DNA from: Rhodospirillales bacterium
Lineage (GTDB): Bacteria > Pseudomonadota > Alphaproteobacteria > Reyranellales > Reyranellaceae
Assembly: GCA_016699855.1 (NCBI GenBank)
Contig: CP064988.1
Location: forward strand, 3,004,501-3,068,500
DNA length: 64,000 nt
Direction of reading: 5' to 3'
In this document: positions 26,964 through 35,540 of the stretch, in pieces
How positions within the stretch are numbered: position 1 is the stretch's first letter
Layout of the letters: every line of letters starts with the position of its first letter
Notes under the pieces: model-generated
Told to the model about the DNA's origin: nothing
What the model saw: the letters and a program-made list of their open reading frames with translations, nothing else
The model's database searches: none
Made by a program: the position numbers and the translations under genes

Positions 26964-29231
26964 ATGCTGGTCCTCGTCACCCGCCCCGAGGCCGAGGCGC
27001 GCGCCTTCGCGGAGACGCTGGCGGCGCGCGGCCACACGGCGCTGCTGGCGCCGATGCTGCGGATCGAGTCGCGTAAACCGCCGGCGGGGTTCGTCGAGCG
27101 GCTGAAGTCGGCGCAGGCGGTGCTGCTGACCAGCGCCAACGGCGCCCGCGCGCTGGCCGGGCTGACCGTGGCGCGCGACCTGCCGGTGCTGGCGGTGGGG
27201 CCCGCCACCACCCATATCGCCGGAGGGCTGGGCTTCACCGACGTCCGGTCGGCCGATGGCGATTCGGACGCGCTGGTGGCGCTGGCGCGGGAGTCGCTGT
27301 CGCCGGACAAGGGCGCGCTGCTGCATGTCGGCGGCGCGGCGCGGGCCGGCGACGTCGCGGGCGCGCTGCGCGCCGCCGGCTTCGAGGTGGTCGAGGCCGC
27401 GCTCTACGACGCGCGGCTGGCCGACTCGCTGCCCGACGACGTGGTGCGCGCGATCGCCGATGGCGCGGTCGACGCCGTGACGTTTTTTTCGCCGCGCACG
27501 GCGCGCGCGTTTGTTAGTCTGGCCGGACGGGCCGGAATCGACGGCGGCCTCGCCGGCTCGGTGGTGGTGGCGATCAGCCCGGCGGCGCTGGCGGCGGCCG
27601 CTGGACCGCCCTGGCGGTCGCGGATCGCGGCGCGGACGCCGACGCAGGGTGGAATTCTGGCGGCGCTCGACTCGATCGCCGCGACGCAGGGAAAAGGGTC
27701 GGCGATGAGCGACGACACCGGCAGGACGGCGAGACGCGAAGGCGCCACGATCACGGACGTCGACGTGTCGCGCGACGACGACCCGAAGCCCGCGTCCAGC
27801 GAGGCGCGGCCGGCCGCCGTGGTCCAGCCGCGCCGCGGCATGGGCGTGGTCGGCACCTTCATCGTCGGCTTGATCGCCGCGGCGGTCGTCGTCGGTGGCG
27901 CCGGCGTGGCCTACATGGCGCAGCCCGAGGCGGTGCGCGCGCTGCTCGGCCACGCGCCCAAGCCGGCGGCGCCGACCGTGTCGCCCGAGGCGCTGGCCGC
28001 CGCGCTCAAGCCGCTCGACGAGCGTCTGGCGAAGCTGGAGACGCGGACCGGCGCCGTCGAGAGCCAGGGCGAGATGGCGCGCGCGCGCATCGAGGCGCGA
28101 TTCGCCGACCAGGAGAAGCGCGTCGCGGCGCTGGCCGAGGCGGCGGCGGCGCGGCAGACCGCGACGCCGGCGCGTCAGCCGGCCGTCGACATCGCGCCGC
28201 TGCAGGCCGAGCTCGCGCGCGGGCAGCGCGACCTCGCGGCGTTGCGCGCCGAGCTGGCGACGCTGAAGGCGCAGCAAGAGACGACGGCCGCCGCGGTCAA
28301 AGGCATGGCGGAGCGTCCGGCGGCGGTCGCGGCCGCGCCGTCGACCTCCGGCGCGCCCGCGACCACGTCCGCGCCGGTCGATGTCGCCGACGCCCAGCGG
28401 CAGATCGCGGCGCTGGTCGAGCGTCTCGACCGGTTGGAGAAGCGCGACGCGCAGACCGCCGGCGCGCTGGCCAACGCCGTCGACCGCGCCGCCGTCGCGC
28501 GCGAGATCGCCGAGGCCGAGGCCCGTCTGCGCGAGCAGATCGCGAGGGGCGGTGGGGACACGTCCGGCGCGCGCGAGGCCGCCGCCCGCGCCGCCGAGCG
28601 TCTGGCCGCGATCGAGAAGGAGGTCGCCTCCCGCCTCGACGCGTTCGGCAAGGACGTCGCGCGCCGCGGCGACGAGGGCAAACGCGTCGCCGAGGGCGGC
28701 CGCGCGGCGGCCGTGATCGGCATCGCCGCCCGCATGCGCCAGGCGATCGAGGCCGAGGGGCCGTTCGCGACCGACCTCGATCTGCTGAGGCCGCTGGCGG
28801 CCGACGATCCGGAGATCGCCAAGGCGATCGCCGAGCTGGCGCCGCTGGCCGCCACCGGCGTCGCCGCCCGCCGCGCGCTGGCCGCCGAGTTCCCCGACGT
28901 GGCGCGCCGCGTCGTCGCGGCCGACCTCGCCGACGATTCGCTCGGCGAGCGTCTTCTCGGCAAGCTGCGCCAGCTCGTCACCATCCGCCGCGTCGGCGAC
29001 GACGCCAAGGGCGCGACGCCGGAGGCCATCGTGGCCCGCGCCGAGGCGGCGCTGGCGGCCGGCGACGTCGCCAAGGCGGTCGCCGAGATCCGCGCGCTGA
29101 AGGGTCCGCCGGCCGATCCCGCCCGCGCCTGGCTGGCCCGCGCCGAGGCGCGTCTGGCCGCCCAGGGCAGCGTCGACCGGCTCAGCCTCCATGGCGTCGG
29201 CCTCCTCTCCCGCGCCGGGGTGGCGAAGTGA
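26964..29231 (+). CDS. hemD: HemD uroporphyrinogen-III synthase in one frame with a Mic60/mitofilin-like protein
   Basis: A continuous 755-codon frame. Residues 1-240 are a HemD fold (VTRPEAEARAFAETLAARGH, LLTSANGARAL, VTFFSPRTARAF). From about residue 248 (ATG at 27705) the sequence becomes a separate membrane protein: an acidic N-terminus, one transmembrane helix (GVVGTFIVGLIAAAVVVGGA), a long Ala/Glu/Arg coiled coil (about 360-590) and a C-terminal Mic60-like helical domain. In many alphaproteobacteria these are two adjacent genes. Here no stop separates them, so either a true fusion is made or the second protein starts internally at 27705, where GGGAAAAGGG lies upstream. HemD cyclises hydroxymethylbilane; Mic60-like proteins shape the inner membrane. 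Confidence 0.88.
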   Translation: MLVLVTRPEAEARAFAETLAARGHTALLAPMLRIESRKPPAGFVERLKSAQAVLLTSANGARALAGLTVARDLPVLAVGPATTHIAGGLGFTDVRSADGDSDALVALARESLSPDKGALLHVGGAARAGDVAGALRAAGFEVVEAALYDARLADSLPDDVVRAIADGAVDAVTFFSPRTARAFVSLAGRAGIDGGLAGSVVVAISPAALAAAAGPPWRSRIAARTPTQGGILAALDSIAATQGKGSAMSDDTGRTARREGATITDVDVSRDDDPKPASSEARPAAVVQPRRGMGVVGTFIVGLIAAAVVVGGAGVAYMAQPEAVRALLGHAPKPAAPTVSPEALAAALKPLDERLAKLETRTGAVESQGEMARARIEARFADQEKRVAALAEAAAARQTATPARQPAVDIAPLQAELARGQRDLAALRAELATLKAQQETTAAAVKGMAERPAAVAAAPSTSGAPATTSAPVDVADAQRQIAALVERLDRLEKRDAQTAGALANAVDRAAVAREIAEAEARLREQIARGGGDTSGAREAAARAAERLAAIEKEVASRLDAFGKDVARRGDEGKRVAEGGRAAAVIGIAARMRQAIEAEGPFATDLDLLRPLAADDPEIAKAIAELAPLAATGVAARRALAAEFPDVARRVVAADLADDSLGERLLGKLRQLVTIRRVGDDAKGATPEAIVARAEAALAAGDVAKAVAEIRALKGPPADPARAWLARAEARLAAQGSVDRLSLHGVGLLSRAGVAK

Positions 29232-29264
29232 TGGGTTCGCCGTCGTCCGTCGTCCGGTGGAGAG

Positions 29265-29390
29265 GAAGCCCCTCAGCCGCCCCTTCGGGGCACCTTCTCC
29301 CCCTCGTCAGGGGGAGAAGGGAAGACGCCTCTCCTTCCTTCTCCCCCGTCATCGGGGGAGAAGGTGCCCGAAGGGCGGATGAGGGGCTTC
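29265..29390. repeat. Inverted pair of CTTCTCCCCC palindromic units
   Basis: A 126-bp interval bounded by GAAGCCCCTC and its inverse GAGGGGCTTC. Each half holds its own hairpin (CTTCTCCCC to GGGGAGAAG around CGTCA or GTCATC loops). It fills the gap between hemD-Mic60 and hemY. This is a head-to-head pair of the short repeat also seen at 20656 and 60086. Confidence 0.75.
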
Positions 29391-29415
29391 TTCATTCCCG
29401 CCTGGAACCGCGCGC

Positions 29416-30825
29416 ATGACCTTGATGCGCACGCTGGGATGGTTCGCGCTGCTGCTGGTGGCGATGGGGCTGGCCGTGGCGCTGGCCGAGCGGCCGGGGC
29501 AGGTGACGATCGAATGGTACGGCTGGCGGCTGGACACCAGCGTCGGCGTGCTGATCGCCTTCGCCATCGCGCTGGCGGCGCTGGCGGTGCTGGTGTGGGG
29601 CCTGTGGCGCCGCCTCGCCGGCGCGCCGGGCGCGCTGTTCGGTTTCTGGGGCGAGAGCCGCCGCCGCAAGGGCTACCGCGCGCTGAGCGAGGGCATGGTC
29701 GCGGTCGCGGCCGGCGACGCCGCCGAGGCCAGGCATCTGGCGGTGGTCGCCGAGAAGCTGGTCGACGAGCCGTCGCTGACCCTGCTGCTGTCGGCCCAGG
29801 CCGCCCAGCTCGCCGGCGACAAGGACGCCGCGCGCAGGCACTTCAACGCCATGCTCGACGATCCGCGCATGGCCTTCCTGGGTCTGCGCGGGCTGGTGAT
29901 GCAGTCGCTCAAGGACGGCGACGCGACGCAGGCGCTGGCCTACGCCGAGAAGGCGTTCCAGAAGCGGCCCGACACGCCGTGGGTGGTGCGCTCGCTGTTC
30001 GACATGCAGGCCCGCGCCGGCAAGTGGCGCGAGGCGCAGGAGACCCTGCAGGCCGGGGTCAAGCGCAAGGTGGTCGACGCCGAGCGCGGCCGCGCCTTGA
30101 ACGCGCTGCTGCTGGTCGAGCGCAGCCGCGCCGCCGAGCGCGGCGGCGTCGACGAGGACGCCTTCGACCACGCGCGCTCGGCGCTGGCGCTGGCGCCGGA
30201 GCGCTTCGCGGTCGCCTACCGCTTCGCCGAGCTCAGTCTGAAGCGCGGCGATCCCAGGCGCGCCGCGCGCACGATCGAGAAGGCGTGGGCCACCACGCCG
30301 CATCCGGATCTGGCGCAGCTCTACCTCGCCGCCTCGGGCGACAAGGATCCGCTCAAGCGCGTGCAGGCGCTGGCGCGGCTGGCGGCCAACCATCCCGACG
30401 AGGTCGAGAGCCATCTGGCGCAGGCGCGGGAATGCCTCGAGGCGCGGCTTTGGGGCGAGGCGCGCCGCCATCTCGCCGCCGCCGGCGCCGAGCGTCCCGA
30501 GGCGCCGACGCGGGTCTGCCGCCTGATGGCCGATCTCGAGGAGCAGGAATACGGCGACGGCGAGAAGGTGCGGCGCTGGCTGGCGCGCGCCGCCGACGCG
30601 CCGGCCGACCGGCAATGGCGCTGCCGCAACTGCGGCGGCGCGCATGACCGCTGGCAGTCGATCTGCGATTCCTGCGCCGCCTTCGGCACGCTGGAATGGC
30701 GCCAGCCGCCGCCCAGCCCGCAGGCCGTCAAGATCGCCGCCGCGACGGACGTGCTGAAGCTCCAGCCCAAGCAGGAGGTCCTCCCGCCCGAGCCGGAGCC
30801 CGCGCCGGAGAAGGCGAAGACATAG
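29416..30825 (+). CDS. hemY: HemY-like tetratricopeptide membrane protein with C-terminal zinc ribbon
   Basis: A 469-residue protein. Two N-terminal hydrophobic helices (about residues 6-24 and 40-64) are followed by a HemY-N region and TPR helices throughout 90-380. Near the C-terminus CRNCGGAHDRWQSICDSC forms a four-cysteine rubredoxin-like zinc ribbon like that of LapB (YciM). The Pro/Glu/Lys-rich end is disordered. HemY-type proteins sit beside hemC-hemD and are thought to organise heme-pathway enzymes at the membrane; this one could instead be LapB-like. It follows hemD-Mic60 on the same strand. Confidence 0.88.
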   Translation: MTLMRTLGWFALLLVAMGLAVALAERPGQVTIEWYGWRLDTSVGVLIAFAIALAALAVLVWGLWRRLAGAPGALFGFWGESRRRKGYRALSEGMVAVAAGDAAEARHLAVVAEKLVDEPSLTLLLSAQAAQLAGDKDAARRHFNAMLDDPRMAFLGLRGLVMQSLKDGDATQALAYAEKAFQKRPDTPWVVRSLFDMQARAGKWREAQETLQAGVKRKVVDAERGRALNALLLVERSRAAERGGVDEDAFDHARSALALAPERFAVAYRFAELSLKRGDPRRAARTIEKAWATTPHPDLAQLYLAASGDKDPLKRVQALARLAANHPDEVESHLAQARECLEARLWGEARRHLAAAGAERPEAPTRVCRLMADLEEQEYGDGEKVRRWLARAADAPADRQWRCRNCGGAHDRWQSICDSCAAFGTLEWRQPPPSPQAVKIAAATDVLKLQPKQEVLPPEPEPAPEKAKT

Positions 30826-30833
30826 CGCAAACG

Positions 30834-30861
30834 CCCTCTCCGCCGCGCAGCGGGGGAGAGG
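30834..30861. repeat. CCCTCTCCGCC half-unit palindrome
   Basis: A short hairpin (CCCTCTCC to GGGGAGAGG around GCCGCGCAGC) right after the hemY stop and before the convergent alpha/beta hydrolase. It is the same end-unit as in the composite elements at 12092 and 49341. Confidence 0.6.
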
Positions 30862-30931
30862 CCGAAGGCGTCGCCACCCGAGGTGTTTGAGTTGCCATGG
30901 CTTCTCGGCGGCGAGGGCTTTGAGGCGATCC

Positions 30932-31879
30932 CTACCTTCCGCCCAGAAAGGCCCGCACCTCCGCCGCCGTCGCGTCGGCGGCCTCCTCCATCGGCATGTG
31001 GCCGACCTTCGGATAGACCACGAGCCGGCTGCCGGGGATGTCGCCGCGCAGGCGTTCGCCGTCGCGCGGCGGCACCCAGCGGTCGGCGGCGCCCCACAAC
31101 AGCAAGGTCGGCACGGCGACCTCGCGCACCGGCGACGGATCGAGCCGCGGCATCGTGCGGGCGCGGCGGAGCTGCGCGCCGCGGTTGCCCTCGCGCCGCA
31201 GCAGCTCGGCGTAGCGCGTCGCGGCGGCGGGATCGACGCGCCACGACGGATCGTACAACCCGCCGAACGCCGCGATCATCGTGGCGTCGTCGCGCAGCCC
31301 GGCGGCGATCTCGCCGACCACCGGCGCGCGCAGCCAGCGCGCGCGCAACGACGGCGGCGCGTCCGGCGGATAGGCCGAGCCGGCGACGAGGACGAGATGC
31401 GTCAGCTCCGGCGGACGCCGCGCCGCGTAGGTCCACGCCGCCGCGCCGCCCAGCGAGTGCCCGGCCAGCGCGAAGCGCTCCAGCTTCAGCGTGGCGGCCA
31501 GCGCGGCGATGAAATCGGCGTTGGCGGCCAACCCGTAATCGTCGCGCGGCCACGGGCCGGTGAGGCCGTGGCCGGGCATGTCGACGGAGACCACGCGCAT
31601 CGAGCCGCGCAGCCGCGCCGCCCACGGCTCCCAGACGTGCAGCGACAACGTGGCGCCGTGGATCAGCACCAACGCCGGCGCGTCGCGCGGCCCCTCGTCG
31701 CGGACATGCGCGCGCGCGCCCGCGATCTCGACGAAGCGCGAGGCCGGGCCGGCATACTTCATCTCCAGCGCGGCGGGCGGTAGTTCCGGCGTCCAGCGCG
31801 TGGCGAGAGTCCCCGCGCCGACCGCCGCCGCGCCGGCGACGAGGCCGAGCAGGATCGACAAGGCGCGGCGCCGGGACAT
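30932..31879 (-). CDS. Alpha/beta hydrolase, membrane-anchored or secreted
   Basis: A 315-residue protein. The N-terminus MSRRRALSILLGLVAGAAAV is a signal peptide or anchor. The hydrolase fold shows oxyanion LIHGATLSLHVW, the nucleophile elbow GHSLGG, an acidic residue in LLLWGAADRWVP and the catalytic His in KVGHMPMEEA. The substrate is unknown; the group includes epoxide hydrolase- and haloperoxidase-like enzymes. The start is chosen because GGAG lies 6 bases before this ATG; an ATG five codons earlier is weaker. Confidence 0.85.
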   Translation of the reverse strand: MSRRRALSILLGLVAGAAAVGAGTLATRWTPELPPAALEMKYAGPASRFVEIAGARAHVRDEGPRDAPALVLIHGATLSLHVWEPWAARLRGSMRVVSVDMPGHGLTGPWPRDDYGLAANADFIAALAATLKLERFALAGHSLGGAAAWTYAARRPPELTHLVLVAGSAYPPDAPPSLRARWLRAPVVGEIAAGLRDDATMIAAFGGLYDPSWRVDPAAATRYAELLRREGNRGAQLRRARTMPRLDPSPVREVAVPTLLLWGAADRWVPPRDGERLRGDIPGSRLVVYPKVGHMPMEEAADATAAEVRAFLGGR

Positions 31880-32156
31880 GCACGCTCCATCCATCGGGGG
31901 TTCGCGTAGGGAAGATCACTGCGCCGACGCGGCGCGCCGGGCAAGCCACCACGACCGCGCCGCTTCCGCCCGCGGCGCGGCCGCGATCGGGCCGCCACGA
32001 CCTTCGCGCGCGCGCGACGTCCGGCTGGAAGCGCCGGACCTGGCCGTCTATTGTGGGCGGCGCCGCGGGCGGACGCCCGCGGGATGGTCGACATCGGACG
32101 GACGCCGCGCGGATCGCGCGCGATCTCGCCGTTCCGGGAGCGGGAGGCTGGGGATC
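31880..32156. other. Divergent intergenic region with no gene
   Basis: A 277-bp GC-rich gap between the divergent alpha/beta hydrolase and the DUF1254 gene. No repeat of the window's families and no supported small ORF is seen. It must contain the two promoters. Confidence 0.4.
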
Positions 32157-33573
32157 ATGAAAACCACCACACGGCGCGGCGTCGCCGGCGCGTTGGCGCT
32201 GCTGCCGGCGTTCGGCATCGGATCGGCGCGCGCCCAGGCGGGCGTCACCGCGGCGGAAGCCCGCGCCATCGCCAAGGAGGCCTACATCTACGGCTATCCG
32301 ATGGTCGACGGCTACCGCATCAACTACGCGTTCTGGCTGCTCCCCGGAAACCCCGAGTACAAGGCGCCCCTCAACACGCTGGTGAGTTTGGCGCGCCTGT
32401 TCACGCCGGCCGACACCGCGGTGCAGACGCCGAACTCGGACACGCCGTATTCCTTCTTCGGCGCCGATATCCGCGCCGAGCCGATCGTGCTGACCGTGCC
32501 GGAGATCGAGAAGGAACGGTACTACTCGATCCAGCTGGTCGACGCCTACACGCACAACTTCGCGTACATCGGTAGCCGCGCCACCGGCAACGGCGCCGGC
32601 AACTATCTCGTGACCGGCCCGGGGTGGAAGGGCGAGAAGCCGCCGGGGATCACGGCGGTGATCCCGTGCGAGACCGATCTCATGCTGGGCATCTACCGCA
32701 CCCAGCTTTTCAACCCCGGCGACATGGAGGCCGTCAAGAAGGTCCAGGCCGGCTACCGGATGCGGCCGCTCAGCGCGTTCCTCGGCAAGGCCGCGCCGCC
32801 GGCCCCGCCCAAGGTCGACTACATCAGGCCCTACGCGCCGGCGGCGCAAAAGACGTCGCTGGAGATGTTCAAGGTCCTGAACTTCGTCCTGACGTTCTGC
32901 CCCCACCGTGCCGTCGGAGACGGAGCTGATGGCGCGGTTCGCCAGGATCGGCGTCGGCGCGGGCAAGGTGTTCGACGCCGACAAGCTGCCGCCGGAGATC
33001 AAGCGGGCCATCGAGGAGGGCGTCGCCGACGCGTGGAAGACGTACGACGACTTCAAGCGCGCCGAGGTCGACACCGGTAAGGTCGCCTCCGGCGACATGT
33101 TCGGCACGCGCGCCTTCCTGCGGAACAACTACCTCTACCGCATGGCCGCGGCGATCGCCGGGATCTACGGCAACTCGAAGGCGGAGGCGATGTATCCGCT
33201 CTACGCCGTCGACGCCGCCGGGGCGAAGCTCGACGCCGCGACGAACCGCTACGCCCTGCGCTTCGCGCCGGGCCAGCTGCCGCCGGTGAACGCGTTCTGG
33301 TCGCTGACGATGTACGACATGCCGGCGCAGCTGCTGGTCGCGAATCCGATCAACCGCTACCTTCTCAACTCGCCGATGCTGCCGTCGTTCAAGCGCGACG
33401 CCGACGGCGGCTTGACCCTCCACATCCAGAACGAATCGCCCGGCAAGGACAGGGAGGCCAACTGGCTGCCGGCGCCGAAGGGGCCGTTCTTCATGGCGAT
33501 GCGCCTCTACTGGCCGAAGGCCGAGGCGCTCGACGGCAAGTGGACCGCGCCGAAAGTGGAGCGGGTGACGTAG
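32157..33573 (+). pseudogene. DUF1254/DUF1214-domain exported protein, frameshifted
   Basis: The first frame (32157 to about 32900) encodes a twin-arginine-like signal (TTRRGVAGALALLPAFGIGS) and a DUF1254 domain (EAYIYGYPMVDGYRINYAFW, QTPNSDTPYSF). The rest of the protein, the DUF1214 domain with FWSLTMYDMPAQLLVANPIN, continues in the +1 frame from about 32905 to 33573. The break is at a run of five C (32900-32904); four C would restore FCPTVPSETELMARF. The product would be about 471 residues and probably periplasmic. It is either a recent pseudogene or a sequencing error in the homopolymer; no other damage is seen. Confidence 0.85.
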
Positions 33574-33628
33574 GCGCGGGCCGTCCCGCCCCGCTTCGCC
33601 GGGACGGCCGGCGCGCGGCCACCGCCGT

Positions 33629-34384
33629 CTACGTCAGGAACACCCCGCCGTTCACGTGGATCGTCTGCCCGGTGATGTAGGCGCCGTCGGGGCCGGCCAG
33701 CAGCGCCACCATGGCGGCGATCTCCTCCGGCGTGCCCTTGCGCTTCAACGGGATGCCGTCGTCGGCGAGGTTGCGCGGCATGGCGCCGCCGGCCGCCGCG
33801 CCGCGCACGGTGTCGATGGCGCCGGGCGCCACGGCGTTGCAGCGGATGCCGTGCGGCGCCAGCTCGACCGCCAGCGCCCGCATCAACCCCTCCAGCCCGG
33901 ATTTGGACGCCGAGACGTGGCAGCGGTTGGGCGTGCCGATATGGGTGGAGATGCCCGACAGCGCGATGATGGCGCCGCCGCCGCGCGCGACCATCGACGG
34001 CGCCACGGCGCGCGCCAGCAGGAAGGCGCCGTCCAGCGCCACCGACAGGATCTCGCGCCACTCCGCGAAGCCCATGTCGAGGAACTTCGTCTGCCGCCGC
34101 AGGCCGGCGTTGCTGACGAGGATGTCGACGCCGCCCAGCGCCCCGGTCGCCGCCGCCACGATGGCCTCGACGTCGGCGGGCTTCGACACGTCGCCCATCG
34201 CCGCCGCCGCCCAGCCGCCCATGGCCTCGATCTCGGCGACGACGGAGTCGACGGCGGCGCGGTCGGCGCGGCCGTTGACGACGATGGCGGCGCCGTCACG
34301 CGCCAGCCGCAGCGCGATGGCGCGGCCGATGTTCCTGCCCGCGCCGGTGACCAGCGCGACCTTGCCGTCGAGCGGGCGCGCCAT
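33629..34384 (-). CDS. Short-chain dehydrogenase/reductase lacking the usual active-site Tyr
   Basis: A 251-residue SDR. The cofactor motif ALVTGAGRNIGRAIALRLA, the structural LVSNAG, a Ser in IALSGIS and the C-terminal ITGQTIHVNGGVFLT are normal. The catalytic YxxxK site reads HVSASKSG: the Lys is present but the Tyr position holds Val. It may be a weak or non-oxidoreductase homologue or use another residue. It starts 8 bp after the aldo/keto reductase stop and is likely co-transcribed with it. Confidence 0.85.
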   Translation of the reverse strand: MARPLDGKVALVTGAGRNIGRAIALRLARDGAAIVVNGRADRAAVDSVVAEIEAMGGWAAAAMGDVSKPADVEAIVAAATGALGGVDILVSNAGLRRQTKFLDMGFAEWREILSVALDGAFLLARAVAPSMVARGGGAIIALSGISTHIGTPNRCHVSASKSGLEGLMRALAVELAPHGIRCNAVAPGAIDTVRGAAAGGAMPRNLADDGIPLKRKGTPEEIAAMVALLAGPDGAYITGQTIHVNGGVFLT

Positions 34385-34392
34385 GTCCCCGC

Positions 34393-35343
34393 TCACGTCG
34401 CGCTGGCGGCGTCGAGCCGCGCGATCTGGCCCGCGTCGAGCTTCACGTCGGCGGCGCCCAGCACCTCCTCGAGCTGCTTGACGCTGGTGGCGCTGACGAT
34501 CGGCGCGGTGACGCCGGGCCGCGCGATCAGCCACGCCAGCGCCACCTGGGTCGGCGTCGACTTGGTCTCGCTCGCGACGGCGCGAAGGGTCTCGACGATG
34601 CCGAAGCCGCGGTCGTTCATGTACTTCTTCACGCCGGCGCCGCGCGGCTTGCCCTCGGCGTCGGCCTCGGAGCGGTACTTGCCGGTGAGGAAGCCGCTGG
34701 CCAGCGAGTAGTAGCCGATGACGCCGAGGTCCTCCTTGCGGCAGAGATCCTCCAGCTCGCCCTCGTAGAGCTTGCGTTCGCACAGGTTGTAGTGCGGCTG
34801 CAGGCTCTCGTAGCGCGGCAGGCCCTGCTTGCGGCTGACCTCGAGCGCCAGGGCCAGGCGCTTGGGCCCGTAGTTCGAGGCGCCGATGGCGCGCACCTTG
34901 CCCTGCTTGATGAGCTCGGCGTAGGCCTCCAGCGTCTCGTGCAGCGGCACTGTCTCGTCGTCGCGGTGCGACTGGTAGAGGTCGATGTAGTCGGTCTTGA
35001 GCCGCTTCAGCGAATCCTCGCACGACTTGATGACGTAGTCCTTCTTCAGCCCGCCGCGCTCCGGCGAGAAGTTCATGCCGACCTTGGTGGCGATCTTCAC
35101 CTTCGAGCGCGCGCCGCCGCGGCGGATCCACTCGCCGATCGCCAGCTCGGACTCGCCGCCCTGGTTGCCCGGCGCCCAGCGCGAGTAGACGTCGGCGGTG
35201 TCGATGAAGTCGAAGCCGCCGGCGAGGAAGGCGTCGATCAGCTTGCACGAGGTGTCGGTGTCGGCGGTCCAGCCGAACACGTTGCCGCCGAAGGTCAGCG
35301 GCGCCGTCTCGATGCCCGAGCGGCCGAGCTTACGTTTCTCCAT
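34393..35343 (-). CDS. Aldo/keto reductase
   Basis: A 316-residue TIM-barrel NADPH reductase: FIDTADVYSRWAPGNQGGES carries Asp and Tyr of the tetrad, VKIATKVG the Lys, and LYQSHRDD the His. The C-terminal phosphate-binding segment PIVSATSVKQLEEVL is typical. It reduces aldehydes or ketones; the specific substrate is unknown. MEKRKLGRSG is taken as start because GGAG lies 8 bases upstream; an ATG four codons earlier is also in frame. It leads an operon with the SDR. Confidence 0.92.
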   Translation of the reverse strand: MEKRKLGRSGIETAPLTFGGNVFGWTADTDTSCKLIDAFLAGGFDFIDTADVYSRWAPGNQGGESELAIGEWIRRGGARSKVKIATKVGMNFSPERGGLKKDYVIKSCEDSLKRLKTDYIDLYQSHRDDETVPLHETLEAYAELIKQGKVRAIGASNYGPKRLALALEVSRKQGLPRYESLQPHYNLCERKLYEGELEDLCRKEDLGVIGYYSLASGFLTGKYRSEADAEGKPRGAGVKKYMNDRGFGIVETLRAVASETKSTPTQVALAWLIARPGVTAPIVSATSVKQLEEVLGAADVKLDAGQIARLDAASAT

Positions 35344-35386
35344 GGTCGTCTCCATCCCCAGAAATGCGCGCGCGAGCCTAGAGCTT

Positions 35387-35461
35387 GGGGTCAGGCCTGC
35401 AAAACGGCAAATTTCGGCGCCGCCGCCCGACCGGAATTTGCCGTTTTGCAGGCCTGACCCC
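35387..35461. repeat. Perfect 27-bp-arm palindrome with 21-nt loop
   Basis: The arm at 35387-35413 starts GGGGTCAGGCCTGCAAAACG and is repeated exactly inverted at 35435-35461. Directly after it, CCTGACCCCGTGG recurs in tandem (about 35453-35479). It lies upstream of the aldo/keto reductase and close to the IS30 element. A hairpin this long with no mismatch is unlikely by chance and could be a mobile palindrome remnant, a terminator-like barrier or a recombination hotspot. Confidence 0.8.
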
Positions 35462-35540
35462 GTGGCCTGACCCCGTGGCCGCGAGCCAGTGCGTCTCCGA
35501 GGTCGAGGCCGCGACAGGCGAATTGCCGTCGCCACCACCG

